64,000 nt of DNA, from positions 1 through 64,000 of the forward strand of contig NZ_JACIBX010000005.1 of NCBI RefSeq assembly GCF_014195545.1. The letters are read 5' to 3'. Below are positions 54,765 through 63,901 of this stretch, piece after piece. A model generated the notes under the pieces. It was not told where the DNA came from. It did not search any database and saw only the letters and a list, made by a program, of their open reading frames with translations. Position 1 is the first letter of the stretch; each line of letters opens with the position of its first letter. Source of the stretch: Limimaricola variabilis. Its GTDB lineage: Bacteria; Pseudomonadota; Alphaproteobacteria; Rhodobacterales; Rhodobacteraceae. Made by a program: the position numbers and the translations under genes.

Positions 54765-55181
54765 TTGCACACCGGCTTCTCAATCGAAACCCGCGGCCCC
54801 GGCCTGATCGAATTTACCGGCCGGGTCGCCGATTGGGTGGCCGATGTCGCGCCCGAGGAAGCGCTCCTGACTCTGTTCGTGCGCCACACCTCCTGTTCGC
54901 TGCTGATCCAAGAGAACGCCGACCCCGAGGTGCAGAGCGACCTTGCCGCGTTCTTCCATCGCCTCGTTCCGCCGAGCGACGATGCCTCGATGCGCTACCT
55001 CACCCACACCTATGAAGGGCCGGACGACATGCCGGGCCACATTAAGTCGGCCTTGTTGCCGACCTCGCTGCAAATCCCGGTGATCGACGGGCGCATGAGC
55101 CTCGGCACTTGGCAGGGGATCTACCTATTCGAGCATCGTACCCGCCCGCATCGGCGCGAGGTCACGGCGCTGCTGCGCTAA
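54765..55181 (+). CDS. YjbQ family (UPF0047) secondary thiamine-phosphate synthase-like enzyme
   Basis: 138 residues starting at TTG 54765, the only start in frame that gives the normal family N-terminus (LHTGFSIETRGPGLIEFTGR). Family motifs: FVRHTSCSLLIQENADPEV near residue 42 with His and Asn ligands, YLTHTYEGPDDMPGHIKSAL near 78, and LGTWQGIYLFEHRTRPHRRE at the end. E. coli YjbQ has a weak thiamine-phosphate synthase activity; the true substrate is unclear. Its stop overlaps the next convergent gene by 4 bases. Confidence 0.9.
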   Translation: MHTGFSIETRGPGLIEFTGRVADWVADVAPEEALLTLFVRHTSCSLLIQENADPEVQSDLAAFFHRLVPPSDDASMRYLTHTYEGPDDMPGHIKSALLPTSLQIPVIDGRMSLGTWQGIYLFEHRTRPHRREVTALLR

Positions 55182-55564
55182 AGACGGTAGTTGCTGACGC
55201 TGCCCTGACCCCGATCACGGATGGAGCGCGCCCGGTCCCCCGATATCTCCCAGAGCTGACAGTTCTCGGGCAACTCGAAACCGACGGTCCCGGTGCGGCA
55301 GAAATACCCGTCGCGCCACAGCCACGTGCCGGCATAGGCGGTACCCTCGTAGACGCCCTCCATGGTGCCGTCGGCGTTCACGACGAGAAAGCTGGGGCTG
55401 CTCGTATCCTCGATGGTGAGACGTTTGCCGACGATCGCGGCCGCGAAGGCGGCCTGCTCGGTCAGCGGGGCGAAATTGGCCGAGGGCTCGACCGGCATCG
55501 GCGCGCATCCGGCGGACAGGGCGGTGATGAGGGCAGGGCTGAGGGAGGCAATTGTCCTGTACAT
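55178..55564 (-). CDS. hypothetical lipoprotein
   Basis: 128 residues, not recognised. MYRTIASLSPALITALSAGC ends in a lipobox (LSAGC, Cys 20). The mature part has a conserved-looking beta pattern: IVGKRLTIEDTSSPSFLVV, GTMEGVYEGTAYAGTWLWRD, then GYFCRTGTV and ENCQLWEISG, with two further cysteines. Such proteins are small beta-barrel-like periplasmic lipoproteins in Rhodobacteraceae. Start 55564 after GGAG; ATG 55582 adds six residues. Confidence 0.65.
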   Translation of the reverse strand: MYRTIASLSPALITALSAGCAPMPVEPSANFAPLTEQAAFAAAIVGKRLTIEDTSSPSFLVVNADGTMEGVYEGTAYAGTWLWRDGYFCRTGTVGFELPENCQLWEISGDRARSIRDRGQGSVSNYRL

Positions 55565-55803
55565 GAGAATCTCCGATGTCATACGGCTCACTCGAAATCG
55601 CCGCTGCAACCAGAACGGCATGGCCCCAAGGGTAACATAATACCGAAGCTGCATTAACCCTCAGGGTTGCGCCGGGCGGGCAGGGGCCGAAGCCACGTCA
55701 TCTGGTGTGTGGATATTTCGCCCTACCCATTCTGTGGGTGGTCTCCTATAGTCGTCGTGGACCAGGGCCGTCAGGCCCCCAGCATGATGGCAAGAGGACC
55801 GGG

Positions 55804-56268
55804 ATGCGCTGCCCGTTTTGCGGAAATGTCGACACGCAGGTGAAGGACTCGCGTCCCGCCGAAGACCACGCCGCGATCCGCCGCCGCCGCTTCTGCCCCT
55901 CCTGCAACGGCCGTTTCACCACTTATGAACGCGTGCAATTGCGTGATCTCGTGGTGATCAAGTCGAACGGCCGGCGCGAGGAGTTCGACCGCGACAAGCT
56001 CGAGCGCTCGATCCGCATCGCCCTGCAGAAACGCCCCGTGGAGCCGGAGCGGATGGACCAGATGATCTCTGGCATCGTCCGGCGGCTGGAGAGCATGGGC
56101 GACACCGATATCCCCTCGGCCAAGATCGGCGAGATCGTGATGGAGTCGCTCGCCCGGATCGACACGGTGGCCTATGTGCGTTTCGCCTCGGTCTACATGA
56201 ACTTCCAGGCCGTGGGCGATTTCGACCGCTTCATGTCGGCGCTGCGCCCGAACCCGGCCGGGAAGTGA
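55804..56268 (+). CDS. nrdR: transcriptional repressor NrdR
   Basis: 154 residues. N-terminal zinc ribbon CPFCG...[13 protein letters not shown] (about 3-45) and an ATP-cone domain ([20 protein letters not shown] near 54; [20 protein letters not shown] near 125). Represses ribonucleotide reductase genes when dATP/ATP is bound. Start ATG 55804. The ribD start overlaps its stop (GTGA), the common nrdR-ribD arrangement. Confidence 0.96.
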   Translation: MRCPFCGNVDTQVKDSRPAEDHAAIRRRRFCPSCNGRFTTYERVQLRDLVVIKSNGRREEFDRDKLERSIRIALQKRPVEPERMDQMISGIVRRLESMGDTDIPSAKIGEIVMESLARIDTVAYVRFASVYMNFQAVGDFDRFMSALRPNPAGK

Positions 56269-57380
56269 ACGGCAGCACCGATCGCCGCTTCATGGCGCTG
56301 GCGCTGTCGCTGGGGCGGCGCGGGCTGGGACGGGTCTGGCCCAATCCCAATGTCGGCTGCGTGATCGTACGGGACGGCCGCATCGTCGGACGCGGGCGCA
56401 CCGCGGATGACGGACGCCCGCATGCGGAAACGCAGGCGCTGGCTCAGGCGGGGGACGCCGCGCGCGGCGCCACGGCCTATGTCACGCTCGAACCTTGCGC
56501 CCATCACGGCCGGACACCGCCCTGCGCCGAGGCGCTGGTGGCGGCGGGCGTGGCACGGGTCGTCGTCGCGGCCCAAGATCCCGACCCCCGTGTCGCAGGG
56601 CGTGGCCTGGAACGGCTGCGCGCGGCCGGCATCGTGGTCGAAACCGGGTTGATGGAGGCGCAGGCACGGCGCGACATGGCGGGCTTCCTGAGCCGGGTGG
56701 AACGCGGGCGGCCCTTCGTCACGCTCAAGCTCGCCACCAGTCTCGACGGCCGCATCGCGACCGGCTCGGGCGAGAGCCGCTGGATCACCGGCCCTGCCGC
56801 GCGGGCGCGGGTTCACATGATGCGGGCCCGCCACGACGCGGTGATGGTGGGCGGCGGCACGGCGCGGGCCGACGACCCGATGCTCGACGTGCGGGATCTC
56901 GGCATCGATCGACAGCCGGTGCGGGTGGTGCTGTCGCGCAGGCTCGACTTGCCGATCGACGGGCGGCTGGCGCGGACGGCGGGCACGGTGCCGCTCTGGC
57001 TGTGCCACGAGGAGGGCACCGACACGGCGCCGTGGCAGGCCGTTGGCGCCCGCAGCCTGCCCTGCAAGCTGGCCAGCGGCCAGATCGACCCGGCGGCGGC
57101 GCTCGGGGCGCTTGCGGAGGCGGGGCTGACCCGGGTGTTCTGCGAGGGCGGGGCCGGGCTTGCCGCCTCGTTGCTGGGGACGGGGCTGGTCGACGAGCTG
57201 GTGTTGTTCACGGCCGGGCTCGCGATCGGCGCCGAAGGCACGCCGGCATTGTCGGCGATGGGGATCGACGCGCTTGCCAAGGCGCCGCGACTGACCCTCG
57301 TGACGCAGGAGCGGGTGGGCGCCGACGTGATGAGCGTCTGGCGTCCCACCAAAGGCGCGGAAGGCGACCGCCCCGGATAG
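56265..57380 (+). CDS. ribD: bifunctional riboflavin deaminase/reductase
   Basis: 371 residues, GTG start overlapping nrdR. The deaminase half has [13 protein letters not shown] near residue 48 and [17 protein letters not shown] near 75 (zinc ligands and catalytic Glu). The reductase half has [20 protein letters not shown] near 150, [17 protein letters not shown] near 190, and [20 protein letters not shown] near 285. Acts in the second and third steps of riboflavin synthesis. Its pathway partner ribE lies 5.4 kb away, across the capsule genes. Confidence 0.95.
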   Translation: MNGSTDRRFMALALSLGRRGLGRVWPNPNVGCVIVRDGRIVGRGRTADDGRPHAETQALAQAGDAARGATAYVTLEPCAHHGRTPPCAEALVAAGVARVVVAAQDPDPRVAGRGLERLRAAGIVVETGLMEAQARRDMAGFLSRVERGRPFVTLKLATSLDGRIATGSGESRWITGPAARARVHMMRARHDAVMVGGGTARADDPMLDVRDLGIDRQPVRVVLSRRLDLPIDGRLARTAGTVPLWLCHEEGTDTAPWQAVGARSLPCKLASGQIDPAAALGALAEAGLTRVFCEGGAGLAASLLGTGLVDELVLFTAGLAIGAEGTPALSAMGIDALAKAPRLTLVTQERVGADVMSVWRPTKGAEGDRPG

Positions 57381-57395
57381 GGCGGCCGCAAAAGT

Positions 57396-57824
57396 TCAGT
57401 TCGGCGCGCCGACCGAAAGCCCGGCGTCGAGATCGACCGAGGCATCTGCCCCGCCTGCCTCGACCTCGGTCTCGGAGGAGGCTTCCGCTTCGACTTCCGC
57501 ATCTTCCTTGGCTTGCTCAACGGCCTCGCCGGCTGCCTCTGCCGCGGTCTCCGCGGCTCCGGTCGCGGTCTCGCCCTGAGCCTCGACCTCGGCCCGGGCC
57601 TCATTGCGCGCCTGCATTTCCTCGGCGCTCAGCCGACCGTCGGCGTCGAGGTCGTAGCGCAGCAATTGGGTGCCGACCTCGCCGAAGGCGGCGGTCAGCT
57701 CGGCTTCCACCAGAAAGCCGTCGCCGTCGGCATCCACCATGGCAAAGGTCGCCTCCTGAGCAGTGGCGGTATTGGCAAGGCCCGCGAGGGCGAGGGGAGC
57801 GATGAACTTGAAGCTACGAGTCAT
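57396..57824 (-). CDS. secreted EF-hand protein with Ala/Glu-rich tail
   Basis: 142 residues. Signal peptide MTRSFKFIAPLALAGLANTATA. Two EF-hand loops: DADGDGFLVEAE (about 31-42) and DLDADGRLSAEE (about 58-69), with Asp/Glu at the calcium positions. The C-terminal half is a low-complexity acidic tail (AAETAAEAAGEAVEQAKEDA...). Probably a periplasmic or exported calcium-binding protein. Start 57824; ATG 57851 is possible. Convergent with ribD. Confidence 0.8.
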   Translation of the reverse strand: MTRSFKFIAPLALAGLANTATAQEATFAMVDADGDGFLVEAELTAAFGEVGTQLLRYDLDADGRLSAEEMQARNEARAEVEAQGETATGAAETAAEAAGEAVEQAKEDAEVEAEASSETEVEAGGADASVDLDAGLSVGAPN

Positions 57825-57978
57825 GGTCTGTCCTTTGTCGTGATCGGGCGACATGCGCCCCCGGCGCATCGGCCGGCTGCGGACGGGCTAACAGGTTCGA
57901 CGGGGCGCTGTCGCCTGCCCCGTAGGCGCGGACGCGGCATCCTGCCGGGTGCGCCGTCCGGTGCCGGCGGGCCGCTGC

Positions 57979-59973
57979 CTAGCGGCGCCAGAGGCCGGGA
58001 AATCCGGCCAGAAGCCCTTGAATTCGCGCCAATGCGCGCAAGGCGGGCGCGGTCCGGCCCTGACCCTCGATCAACCGGTCCAGCGTCACTTCCGGCGGGC
58101 AGGGGCGGCCCGATACCGGGTCGAAATAGCGCGGCCAGCCGATGAGCGCGGCATGCGCCAGCGCCGTGATATCGGGCCGGGCGGTGCGACGCGGGCAGGG
58201 CGGTCCGAGATCGCGCGTCAGCCCCCAGCCGGCATAGAAGGGCGTGCCGAGACAGGTAACCGGAATGCCGCGCAGCAGCGCCTCAAAGCCGGTGCCGGAG
58301 GTGATGGTCCAGACCTCGTCGGCCACGGCAAGCGCCGCGTGGATGTCGGCCTGGACCAGCACGACATCGGCCAGCGCGCCGGCATCGGCCACCGCCCCGG
58401 GCCGCAGCCCGGCCTCGACGTCGGGATGCGGCTTGTAGAGGATGACCGCGTCGGGATGGGCGGCTCGCACGGCCTCGAGCAGGCCGCGGTTGGTCTTTAT
58501 CTCTCCCGCGCCCAGACGGATCGCGGCGTCGTCCTCGACCTGTCCCGGCACGAGGATGCGCCGGCCCGGGGGAAGCTCGGGCGGCATGTCTCCGGCGAGG
58601 TTGTATTTCGTCAGCCGTGCCGCGACGAGCCGCTGCACCAGCCGCTCGGCGCGACGTCGCGCGTGGTCGGGCAGGGTGGGCGCGGCGGTGATAAGCCGCT
58701 CCAGGCGGCTCTCGCGGGCGGGATCGTAATGCAGCCCCAGATCGTCGAGCGCGAGACTCGCGGGCGGCACCAGGGCAGCGCCGAGGCCGCGCGATCGCAA
58801 GAGGCCGTCCTCGACGCGTAGCGCCCCTGCCGGGGCGGGCCGGTCGCCCCAAGTCATCAGCCGGCGTCCGCTCCGCTCTGCGAGCCGCGCCGCGCGTCTG
58901 GGCGGATCGGCGAAGATCACCGGGCGATAGGTGCCGAAGCCCGCCTGCAGATGCCGCCTCTTCCAGAGCCGCATGCCCGTCGCGACCCAGCCCTTGCGAT
59001 CCTCGCGCCAGGCGCGGGTCTGCGCTTCGAAGGTGTCGAGCGCCGCCTCGAATCCGCAGGCACGGTCGCGATACGGGTCGTGCCAACGCGGGTAGAGGAT
59101 CATCGCCGCGGCGAAGAGCTGCGCGCGGGTCAGGCTGCGCTGCCGCCGCGCCACCGGCGCGCGGTCATCGGTCAGCCCCCAGCCGACATAGAAGGGCTGG
59201 CCATGGATGACGGGGCGATGCCCGGCGAGAATTGCCTCGAAGCCCATCTGCGAGGAGAAAGCATGGACGGCGATCGCCCCTTCGAGGAGCCGCCAGGGCG
59301 AAACCGGGCTGTCGCAGAACTCCATGCCGGGCCCCAGATCGCTGTCGCGGTAGTGACCTGCGCGAAAGCCTTGCTGGGTCTCGGGGTGGGTCTTGATGAC
59401 GATCCGGGCATGAGGATGCGCCTCCCGCGCGTCGAACAGCATCTCGAGAAACGCCGCGCGGTCGCCCCGACTGGCGCGCACCGCCGCATCTCCGGCGGTC
59501 TGGTCGATCACCAGAACGTAGCCTGGCTCGGGCAGCGGTGTTTCGGGGTCGAAGGCGGAATATTTCGACAGCTCGGCCCAGTGCAGCCGGGCCATGCCGT
59601 CGCGCGCGCGGTCGAGCAGGGTGGTATCGTCGAGCGGGGAGGTTGCGAGCAGCGTTTCGAGGTCCGACGGCGCGGAAGGGTCGAAATGCGCACCGCAGTG
59701 GTCGATCAGCAGGCCAAGGGGCGGCGTTCCGGAGCGGCCCGGCAGGACCGAGCGCAAGAAGGCGTCCTCGATCCGCACCAGTGCCGCGCCGCGCCGTTTG
59801 GCGAGTGCCTCGCCGCGCCAGGCGGTCGGGCTCTGGCCCCAGACACCGACGAGATCACTCGCACCCGGCAGGCCGAGCCGCGGCGCGTAGCCGGCCCCGC
59901 GCAGCCGTGCGCGGATCGGTCGCGCCAGCAGCCCTCCATTGCAGACGAACAGGCGGCGCGGGTGCTCGGCCAC
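57979..59973 (-). CDS. kpsC: capsule polysaccharide KpsC-like dual-domain glycosyltransferase
   Basis: 664 residues made of two related halves. Half 1 (1-330) has FLRSVLPGRSGTPPLGLLID and VIKTHPETQQGFRAGHYRDS; half 2 (335-664) has GLLRSRGLGAALVPPASLAL, LGLHYDPARESRLERLITA and ILYKPHPDVEAGLRPG. This matches KpsC, which together with KpsS builds the beta-Kdo linker on phosphatidylglycerol for group 2 capsules. The stop of the upstream gene is 2 bases away from its start, so they are co-transcribed. The kpsMT exporter genes are not in the window. Confidence 0.9.
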   Translation of the reverse strand: MAEHPRRLFVCNGGLLARPIRARLRGAGYAPRLGLPGASDLVGVWGQSPTAWRGEALAKRRGAALVRIEDAFLRSVLPGRSGTPPLGLLIDHCGAHFDPSAPSDLETLLATSPLDDTTLLDRARDGMARLHWAELSKYSAFDPETPLPEPGYVLVIDQTAGDAAVRASRGDRAAFLEMLFDAREAHPHARIVIKTHPETQQGFRAGHYRDSDLGPGMEFCDSPVSPWRLLEGAIAVHAFSSQMGFEAILAGHRPVIHGQPFYVGWGLTDDRAPVARRQRSLTRAQLFAAAMILYPRWHDPYRDRACGFEAALDTFEAQTRAWREDRKGWVATGMRLWKRRHLQAGFGTYRPVIFADPPRRAARLAERSGRRLMTWGDRPAPAGALRVEDGLLRSRGLGAALVPPASLALDDLGLHYDPARESRLERLITAAPTLPDHARRRAERLVQRLVAARLTKYNLAGDMPPELPPGRRILVPGQVEDDAAIRLGAGEIKTNRGLLEAVRAAHPDAVILYKPHPDVEAGLRPGAVADAGALADVVLVQADIHAALAVADEVWTITSGTGFEALLRGIPVTCLGTPFYAGWGLTRDLGPPCPRRTARPDITALAHAALIGWPRYFDPVSGRPCPPEVTLDRLIEGQGRTAPALRALARIQGLLAGFPGLWRR

Positions 59974-59975
59974 CC

Positions 59976-61109
59976 CTAGCGGACGGCGTCGACGGCGCCG
60001 CGCGAGCTGGTCAGCGTCCCGGTCAGCCCGTTGATGACCCGGCCGAACTCGACGATCGGGGCCTCGGTGACATAGACCGTGTCGTCGTCGCGGATCGCGA
60101 AGTCGCGCGCCATGAACATGCCGTTTGGCCGGGTGAGGTCGAGCACGTAGACGAGGCGCTGGGTGCCGACGAGATCCGGAATGCCGGTGATCTGGCTGGC
60201 GATCACGGCGGGCTCGTTTCGGAACACGAAGACGCCGGTCGGATCGGCCAGCTGCGGGTTCAGGCCGCCCACGCGGGCGATCGCCTCGATTGCCGAGATG
60301 TTGCGGCTTTCAAAGGGGACCAGCTCCTGCGTGCCGGTGGCGCCCAGCGCGGTGAAATCGCGGGTGTCCGCTTCGACCAGGATCCGGTCGCCGGCGCGCA
60401 GCGCGATATCGGCGCGCGGATGCTCGTAGAGATCCTGGAACCAGACCTCGCCGGTGGTGCCCCCACGGGTGACGGTGACCTGCGCCAGTTCGGGCCGCAC
60501 GGTGACGCCACCGGCCGCCGCCAGCATCGCCGAGAGGGTGCGGGTCGGCCGTTCGATCGGGTAGACGCCCTGCGCGCCGACATCGCCCACCACCGACACG
60601 GTCGACCCGTCGCCAGCGAGGCGGCGGACCTGCACCTGCGGATCGGGGGTCTGCGCTTCGAGCTTCTCGCTGATGATCCGGCGGATCGCCTCTGGGCTGT
60701 TCCCGGCGGCGCGGATCCGGCCAGCATAGGGCACGAAGATGAAGCCCGAACCGTCGACCTGCACCTCTTCGAGCACAGTGGCGTTCTGGCCGCTCGGCAC
60801 CAGAAGACCGTCATCGACGTTCTCCCAGATCGTCAGCCCGAGCACGTCGCCCGGCTGGATCGTGTCCGACCCCAGCAGGGCCGCGTTCTCGAAGGTCGCG
60901 GCGAAGCCCAGCGCCGGGGTGACGCCGGCGATGCGGTTCACCCGGTCGTCCACCGCCACCACGAAGGCATCGCCTTCGCGCAGCACGGAGCCCGCGAAGA
61001 TCTCGCGCTTGTTGGGGCCCGAACGCGGGGTCAGCCCGCAGCCTGCGACGAGGGCGATCGCGGCCAAGAGGGCCGCACCGCGGGCGAGGCGGTGGGGGAG
61101 GTGTGTCAC
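59976..61109 (-). CDS. outer-membrane polysaccharide export lipoprotein (Wza/KpsD class)
   Basis: 377 residues, GTG start. Lipobox LVAGC (Cys about 24). Poly_export domain IQPGDVLGLTIWENVDDGLL near 85, followed by VQVDGSGFIFVPYAGRIRAA, and two SLBB-like domains (VSVVGDVGAQGVYPIERPTR near 170, then PFESRNISAIEAIARVGG near 260). Forms the outer-membrane exit channel for capsule or exopolysaccharide. A Wza-like protein with KpsC/KpsS neighbours is common in alphaproteobacteria. Confidence 0.9.
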   Translation of the reverse strand: MTHLPHRLARGAALLAAIALVAGCGLTPRSGPNKREIFAGSVLREGDAFVVAVDDRVNRIAGVTPALGFAATFENAALLGSDTIQPGDVLGLTIWENVDDGLLVPSGQNATVLEEVQVDGSGFIFVPYAGRIRAAGNSPEAIRRIISEKLEAQTPDPQVQVRRLAGDGSTVSVVGDVGAQGVYPIERPTRTLSAMLAAAGGVTVRPELAQVTVTRGGTTGEVWFQDLYEHPRADIALRAGDRILVEADTRDFTALGATGTQELVPFESRNISAIEAIARVGGLNPQLADPTGVFVFRNEPAVIASQITGIPDLVGTQRLVYVLDLTRPNGMFMARDFAIRDDDTVYVTEAPIVEFGRVINGLTGTLTSSRGAVDAVR

Positions 61110-61325
61110 TGCGCGGTCTCCTCGACCTGTTCCTGTCTGCCTGCGACCCCGCGCCGGGGCCGGTCTGCCTGCAGCCCGTTGTGTCCCGGGCCTGTCATGA
61201 TGCGGGGCATGTTCTGCCCGTCGCGGGCAAGGCTAGCGCGCGCGCCGGGGCCTGACCAGTTGCCGTGAGGGCGCGGTGCGGCGGCGAGGCGGGCGGTGTG
61301 GCCTGCGGGTCGCGCTCGCGCGCCG

Positions 61326-62624
61326 TCAGGGCAGCGCGCGCAATGGCTGGCGTGGGGCGGCGCGGCCCGCGCGCAGGGCGTCATAGGGGTCCTCGGCCGC
61401 GAGCATCATGTCGGCCACCTGCCGCAGCAGCCGCCGTCGCCCCGCCGCCGAGTAGAACCCGCCCGAGACCTGACTGGTCTCGAGAAGGAAGCGGCGGTAG
61501 TCGCGATAGGCGCGGCGGTCGGGCCGGACCGGCTGGGCGAAGAATTCGGGCAGGGCCTGGGTCGAGGCGAGGTCGGGCTTGGAATAGACCGCGCGGCCGA
61601 ACGCCTTGAGCGGGATGCCACGCCACAGCACCTGCTGCGCCGCGGTGGAGTTCACGGTGACGGCGGTGCGCGCCGCGTCCAGAAGCCGTGCCAGCTTGCC
61701 GCCGCGCAGGTAATGCACCCGGGCCTCGACGCCATGCGCGCGCGCCAGGTCGCGGATCATCCGCTTGAGCGGCGCCTGCCCGTTCTCGAGCGGATGCGCC
61801 TTGAACACGAGGTGATGGTGGCGCGGCGCCCCCTTGGCGAAGCCCGCGATCACCAGCTCGAGAAACTCCGCCATGCGCGAGAAAGGCGAATGCGCGCGAA
61901 AGCTGGCGTCGTGTTCGAGCTGCAGCAGCGCGAGGTGATAGGGATAGCCGCCATACCGGATCCGCGCCGTGGCCACGATCCGGTCGAGCGCAATGAAGGG
62001 CATCAGCAGCAGCCGGGTGGTATAGAGGCGCGCCTCGGTCGCGAGGGGCAGCTCGCGATGCGCGCGGAAGCCTGGATAGGCGCGGTTCCGGAACAGCACG
62101 AACCAATGGTAGAGCGCGCCATAGAAGACGTGCTGGCGCATGTCGCCCCAATGGGCGGGCGCTTCCGTGATCTCGGGGTCGGATCGCTCCAGCGCCGTGC
62201 GCATCTCGTCGATGCCGATCTCCATCAGGCGCGAATGGCCGTTGGTGCCGCCGCGCTCATAGGTGACCCACCAGGGCCGCAGATAGCCTTCTTCGAAGAC
62301 ATGGACGGTCAGGCCACGCGCCCGGGCCTCGGCCACGGCGGTGGCGTGGACGGGGCGCGTGTCGCCATAGAGCACGATGTCGGTGATGCCGTGCTCCGCG
62401 ACCAGCGTGCCGAAGGTCGCGGCCCAGCCCGCCGCATCGCCGCGATAGGGGATATAGCCTGCGCGGTCGCGCCAGAAGGCCGCGTCGCCCGCGTTGAACC
62501 CGACCCGCCAAGTCCGCGCCCCGGCGGCACGCAGCATGGCGGCGAGCCGGTCGAAGAAGGGCCCGTGCGGGCCTTGCAGGAACAGAAAACGCTTGGTCGC
62601 GGGATCGGTCATGATGCGGGCCAT
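61326..62624 (-). CDS. kpsS: capsule polysaccharide KpsS-like glycosyltransferase
   Basis: 432 residues, single-domain. FLFLQGPHGPFFDRLAAMLR near residue 13, VFEEGYLRPWWVTYERGG near 110, HHHLVFKAHPLENGQAPLKR near 270 and TAVTVNSTAAQQVLWRGIPL near 318, as in KpsS/LipB. Adds the first beta-Kdo to the lipid acceptor in group 2 capsule assembly. Start 62624 (MARIMTDP) or 62612 (MTDP); the longer frame is non-family. A 216-base spacer separates it from the export lipoprotein gene, so it may have its own 3' end. Divergent from ribE. Confidence 0.88.
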   Translation of the reverse strand: MARIMTDPATKRFLFLQGPHGPFFDRLAAMLRAAGARTWRVGFNAGDAAFWRDRAGYIPYRGDAAGWAATFGTLVAEHGITDIVLYGDTRPVHATAVAEARARGLTVHVFEEGYLRPWWVTYERGGTNGHSRLMEIGIDEMRTALERSDPEITEAPAHWGDMRQHVFYGALYHWFVLFRNRAYPGFRAHRELPLATEARLYTTRLLLMPFIALDRIVATARIRYGGYPYHLALLQLEHDASFRAHSPFSRMAEFLELVIAGFAKGAPRHHHLVFKAHPLENGQAPLKRMIRDLARAHGVEARVHYLRGGKLARLLDAARTAVTVNSTAAQQVLWRGIPLKAFGRAVYSKPDLASTQALPEFFAQPVRPDRRAYRDYRRFLLETSQVSGGFYSAAGRRRLLRQVADMMLAAEDPYDALRAGRAAPRQPLRALP

Positions 62625-62759
62625 GGTGACGGTCGATCCCTTCGATTTCGCAAAAGCGCCGGGCCCTTTTATGGCACCGGGAGGGCAGGGAAAAGCGCCT
62701 GCCCTTGTGCGGGGCGAACCGCGCATCTAGGTCTTGGGGCGCAAGACAGGAGCGCACCC

Positions 62760-63365
62760 ATGTTCACAGGCATCATCACCGACGTCGGAGAGGTTCTCGA
62801 GGTGGTGCAGGAGGGCGACCTGCGCGCCCGCATCGCCACCGCCTACGATCCCGACGGCATCGACATCGGCGCCTCGATCGCCTGCGACGGCGTCTGCCTC
62901 ACGGTGGTGGCGCTGGGCCGCGAGCCCCGCAATTGGTTCGAGGTTCAGATTTCGGCCGAAACGGTGAACCTCACCAATATCGGCCGCGATGGCTGGCAGG
63001 TAGGCAAGCGCCTCAACCTTGAACGCGCGCTCAAGGTCGGCGACGAGCTGGGCGGGCACATCGTCTCGGGCCATGTCGACGGCGTGGCCGAAGTGGTCTC
63101 GACCCGCGACGAGGGCGACAGCTTGCGGGTGCGTTTTCGCGCCCCCGACGCGCTGGCCAAGTTCATCGCGCCCAAGGGCTCGGTGGCGCTGAACGGCACC
63201 TCGCTCACCGTGAACGAGGTCGAGGACGCCGAGTTCGGCATCAACCTGATCCCGCATACCCGGGAGGTGACCAACTGGGGCGAGGTCGTCGTGGGCAAAT
63301 CGATCAATCTCGAGATCGACACCATGGCGCGCTACGTGGCGCGGCTGCGTGAATGGGATCGGTAA
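62760..63365 (+). CDS. ribE: riboflavin synthase alpha subunit
   Basis: 201 residues. Two lumazine-binding repeats: MFTGIITDVGEVLEV at the N-terminus, GHIVSGHVDGVAEV near 101 between the repeats, and FIAPKGSVALNGTSLTVNEV near 138. Condenses two 6,7-dimethyl-8-ribityllumazine molecules to riboflavin. There is no FMN riboswitch upstream that I can see; the spacer has a hairpin AGGGCAGG/CCTGCCCT at 62682-62705. Start ATG 62760. Confidence 0.96.
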   Translation: MFTGIITDVGEVLEVVQEGDLRARIATAYDPDGIDIGASIACDGVCLTVVALGREPRNWFEVQISAETVNLTNIGRDGWQVGKRLNLERALKVGDELGGHIVSGHVDGVAEVVSTRDEGDSLRVRFRAPDALAKFIAPKGSVALNGTSLTVNEVEDAEFGINLIPHTREVTNWGEVVVGKSINLEIDTMARYVARLREWDR

Positions 63366-63901
63366 TCGGCCATAATGGCGGCCCGACGCTCGAGCCCGGC
63401 GCGAGCTGGCGCCGCCATGCCTGGGGTCGGGCGCGGTGCGAACTGCTGCCTGTGCTGCCGATCGAAGTGGTGCGGCTGCGGGTGAAGCGCGCCGCCGAGC
63501 TCGGTCTCGACTATCGCAGCTACGCCTCGGTGCGGGCGGCAACCGGGCATGACCTGATCGGCTTTCTGTTTTCGTCGAACGCGCTGCGGCTCCTACGCGC
63601 GAGTGACCGGCTGCCCGAGGCGCGGCGCGCGAAGCTGGCGGCTCTCGATGCGCTGCGGATTGCCGCCGTGCAGCCGCCGCTCGACCCGAACCGGGTGCTC
63701 CGGGCTGCGCCGCTCGACGCCGCGCATGCCGCGCCAGGGCTCTCCGCGGGCTGGGGCGAGACCCGCGCCCGGCTGCGCGACATGCTCGACGGCCCAGCCG
63801 ACCGCTACCTCGTGGTGGGGGACACCGCGCTGGAGCGCGACTGGTGCGCGACGGTGCGCGCGGCGGGCTATCTCCCGGCGGATCGCTACTTCGCCGGCTG
63901 A
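63353..63901 (+). CDS. hypothetical protein overlapping ribE
   Basis: 182 residues, overlapping the ribE 3' end by 13 bases. Not recognised by function. Soluble; N-terminus SVIGHNGGPTLEPGASWRRH, then a helical part (VVRLRVKRAAELGLDYRSYA) and DLIGFLFSSNALRLLRAS. The GHNGGP-type N-terminus is common in small Rhodobacteraceae proteins. The strong overlap suggests translational coupling to ribE. The remaining 99 bases to the window end show no gene. Confidence 0.7.
   Translation: MGSVIGHNGGPTLEPGASWRRHAWGRARCELLPVLPIEVVRLRVKRAAELGLDYRSYASVRAATGHDLIGFLFSSNALRLLRASDRLPEARRAKLAALDALRIAAVQPPLDPNRVLRAAPLDAAHAAPGLSAGWGETRARLRDMLDGPADRYLVVGDTALERDWCATVRAAGYLPADRYFAG

Noticed and set aside
57825-57978. 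tRNA-like TTCGA in the spacer between the EF-hand gene and kpsC
   Set aside because: GGTTCGA is present, but no acceptor, D or anticodon stems can be folded around it.
61110-61325. Possible small gene between the export lipoprotein and kpsS
   Set aside because: Open frames here are short, arginine-rich and without a ribosome binding site.
62625-62759. FMN riboswitch before ribE
   Set aside because: The spacer has a GGGCAGGG-like stretch, but the other conserved RFN element blocks (such as ACCGGCGG) are missing; it is only a simple hairpin.
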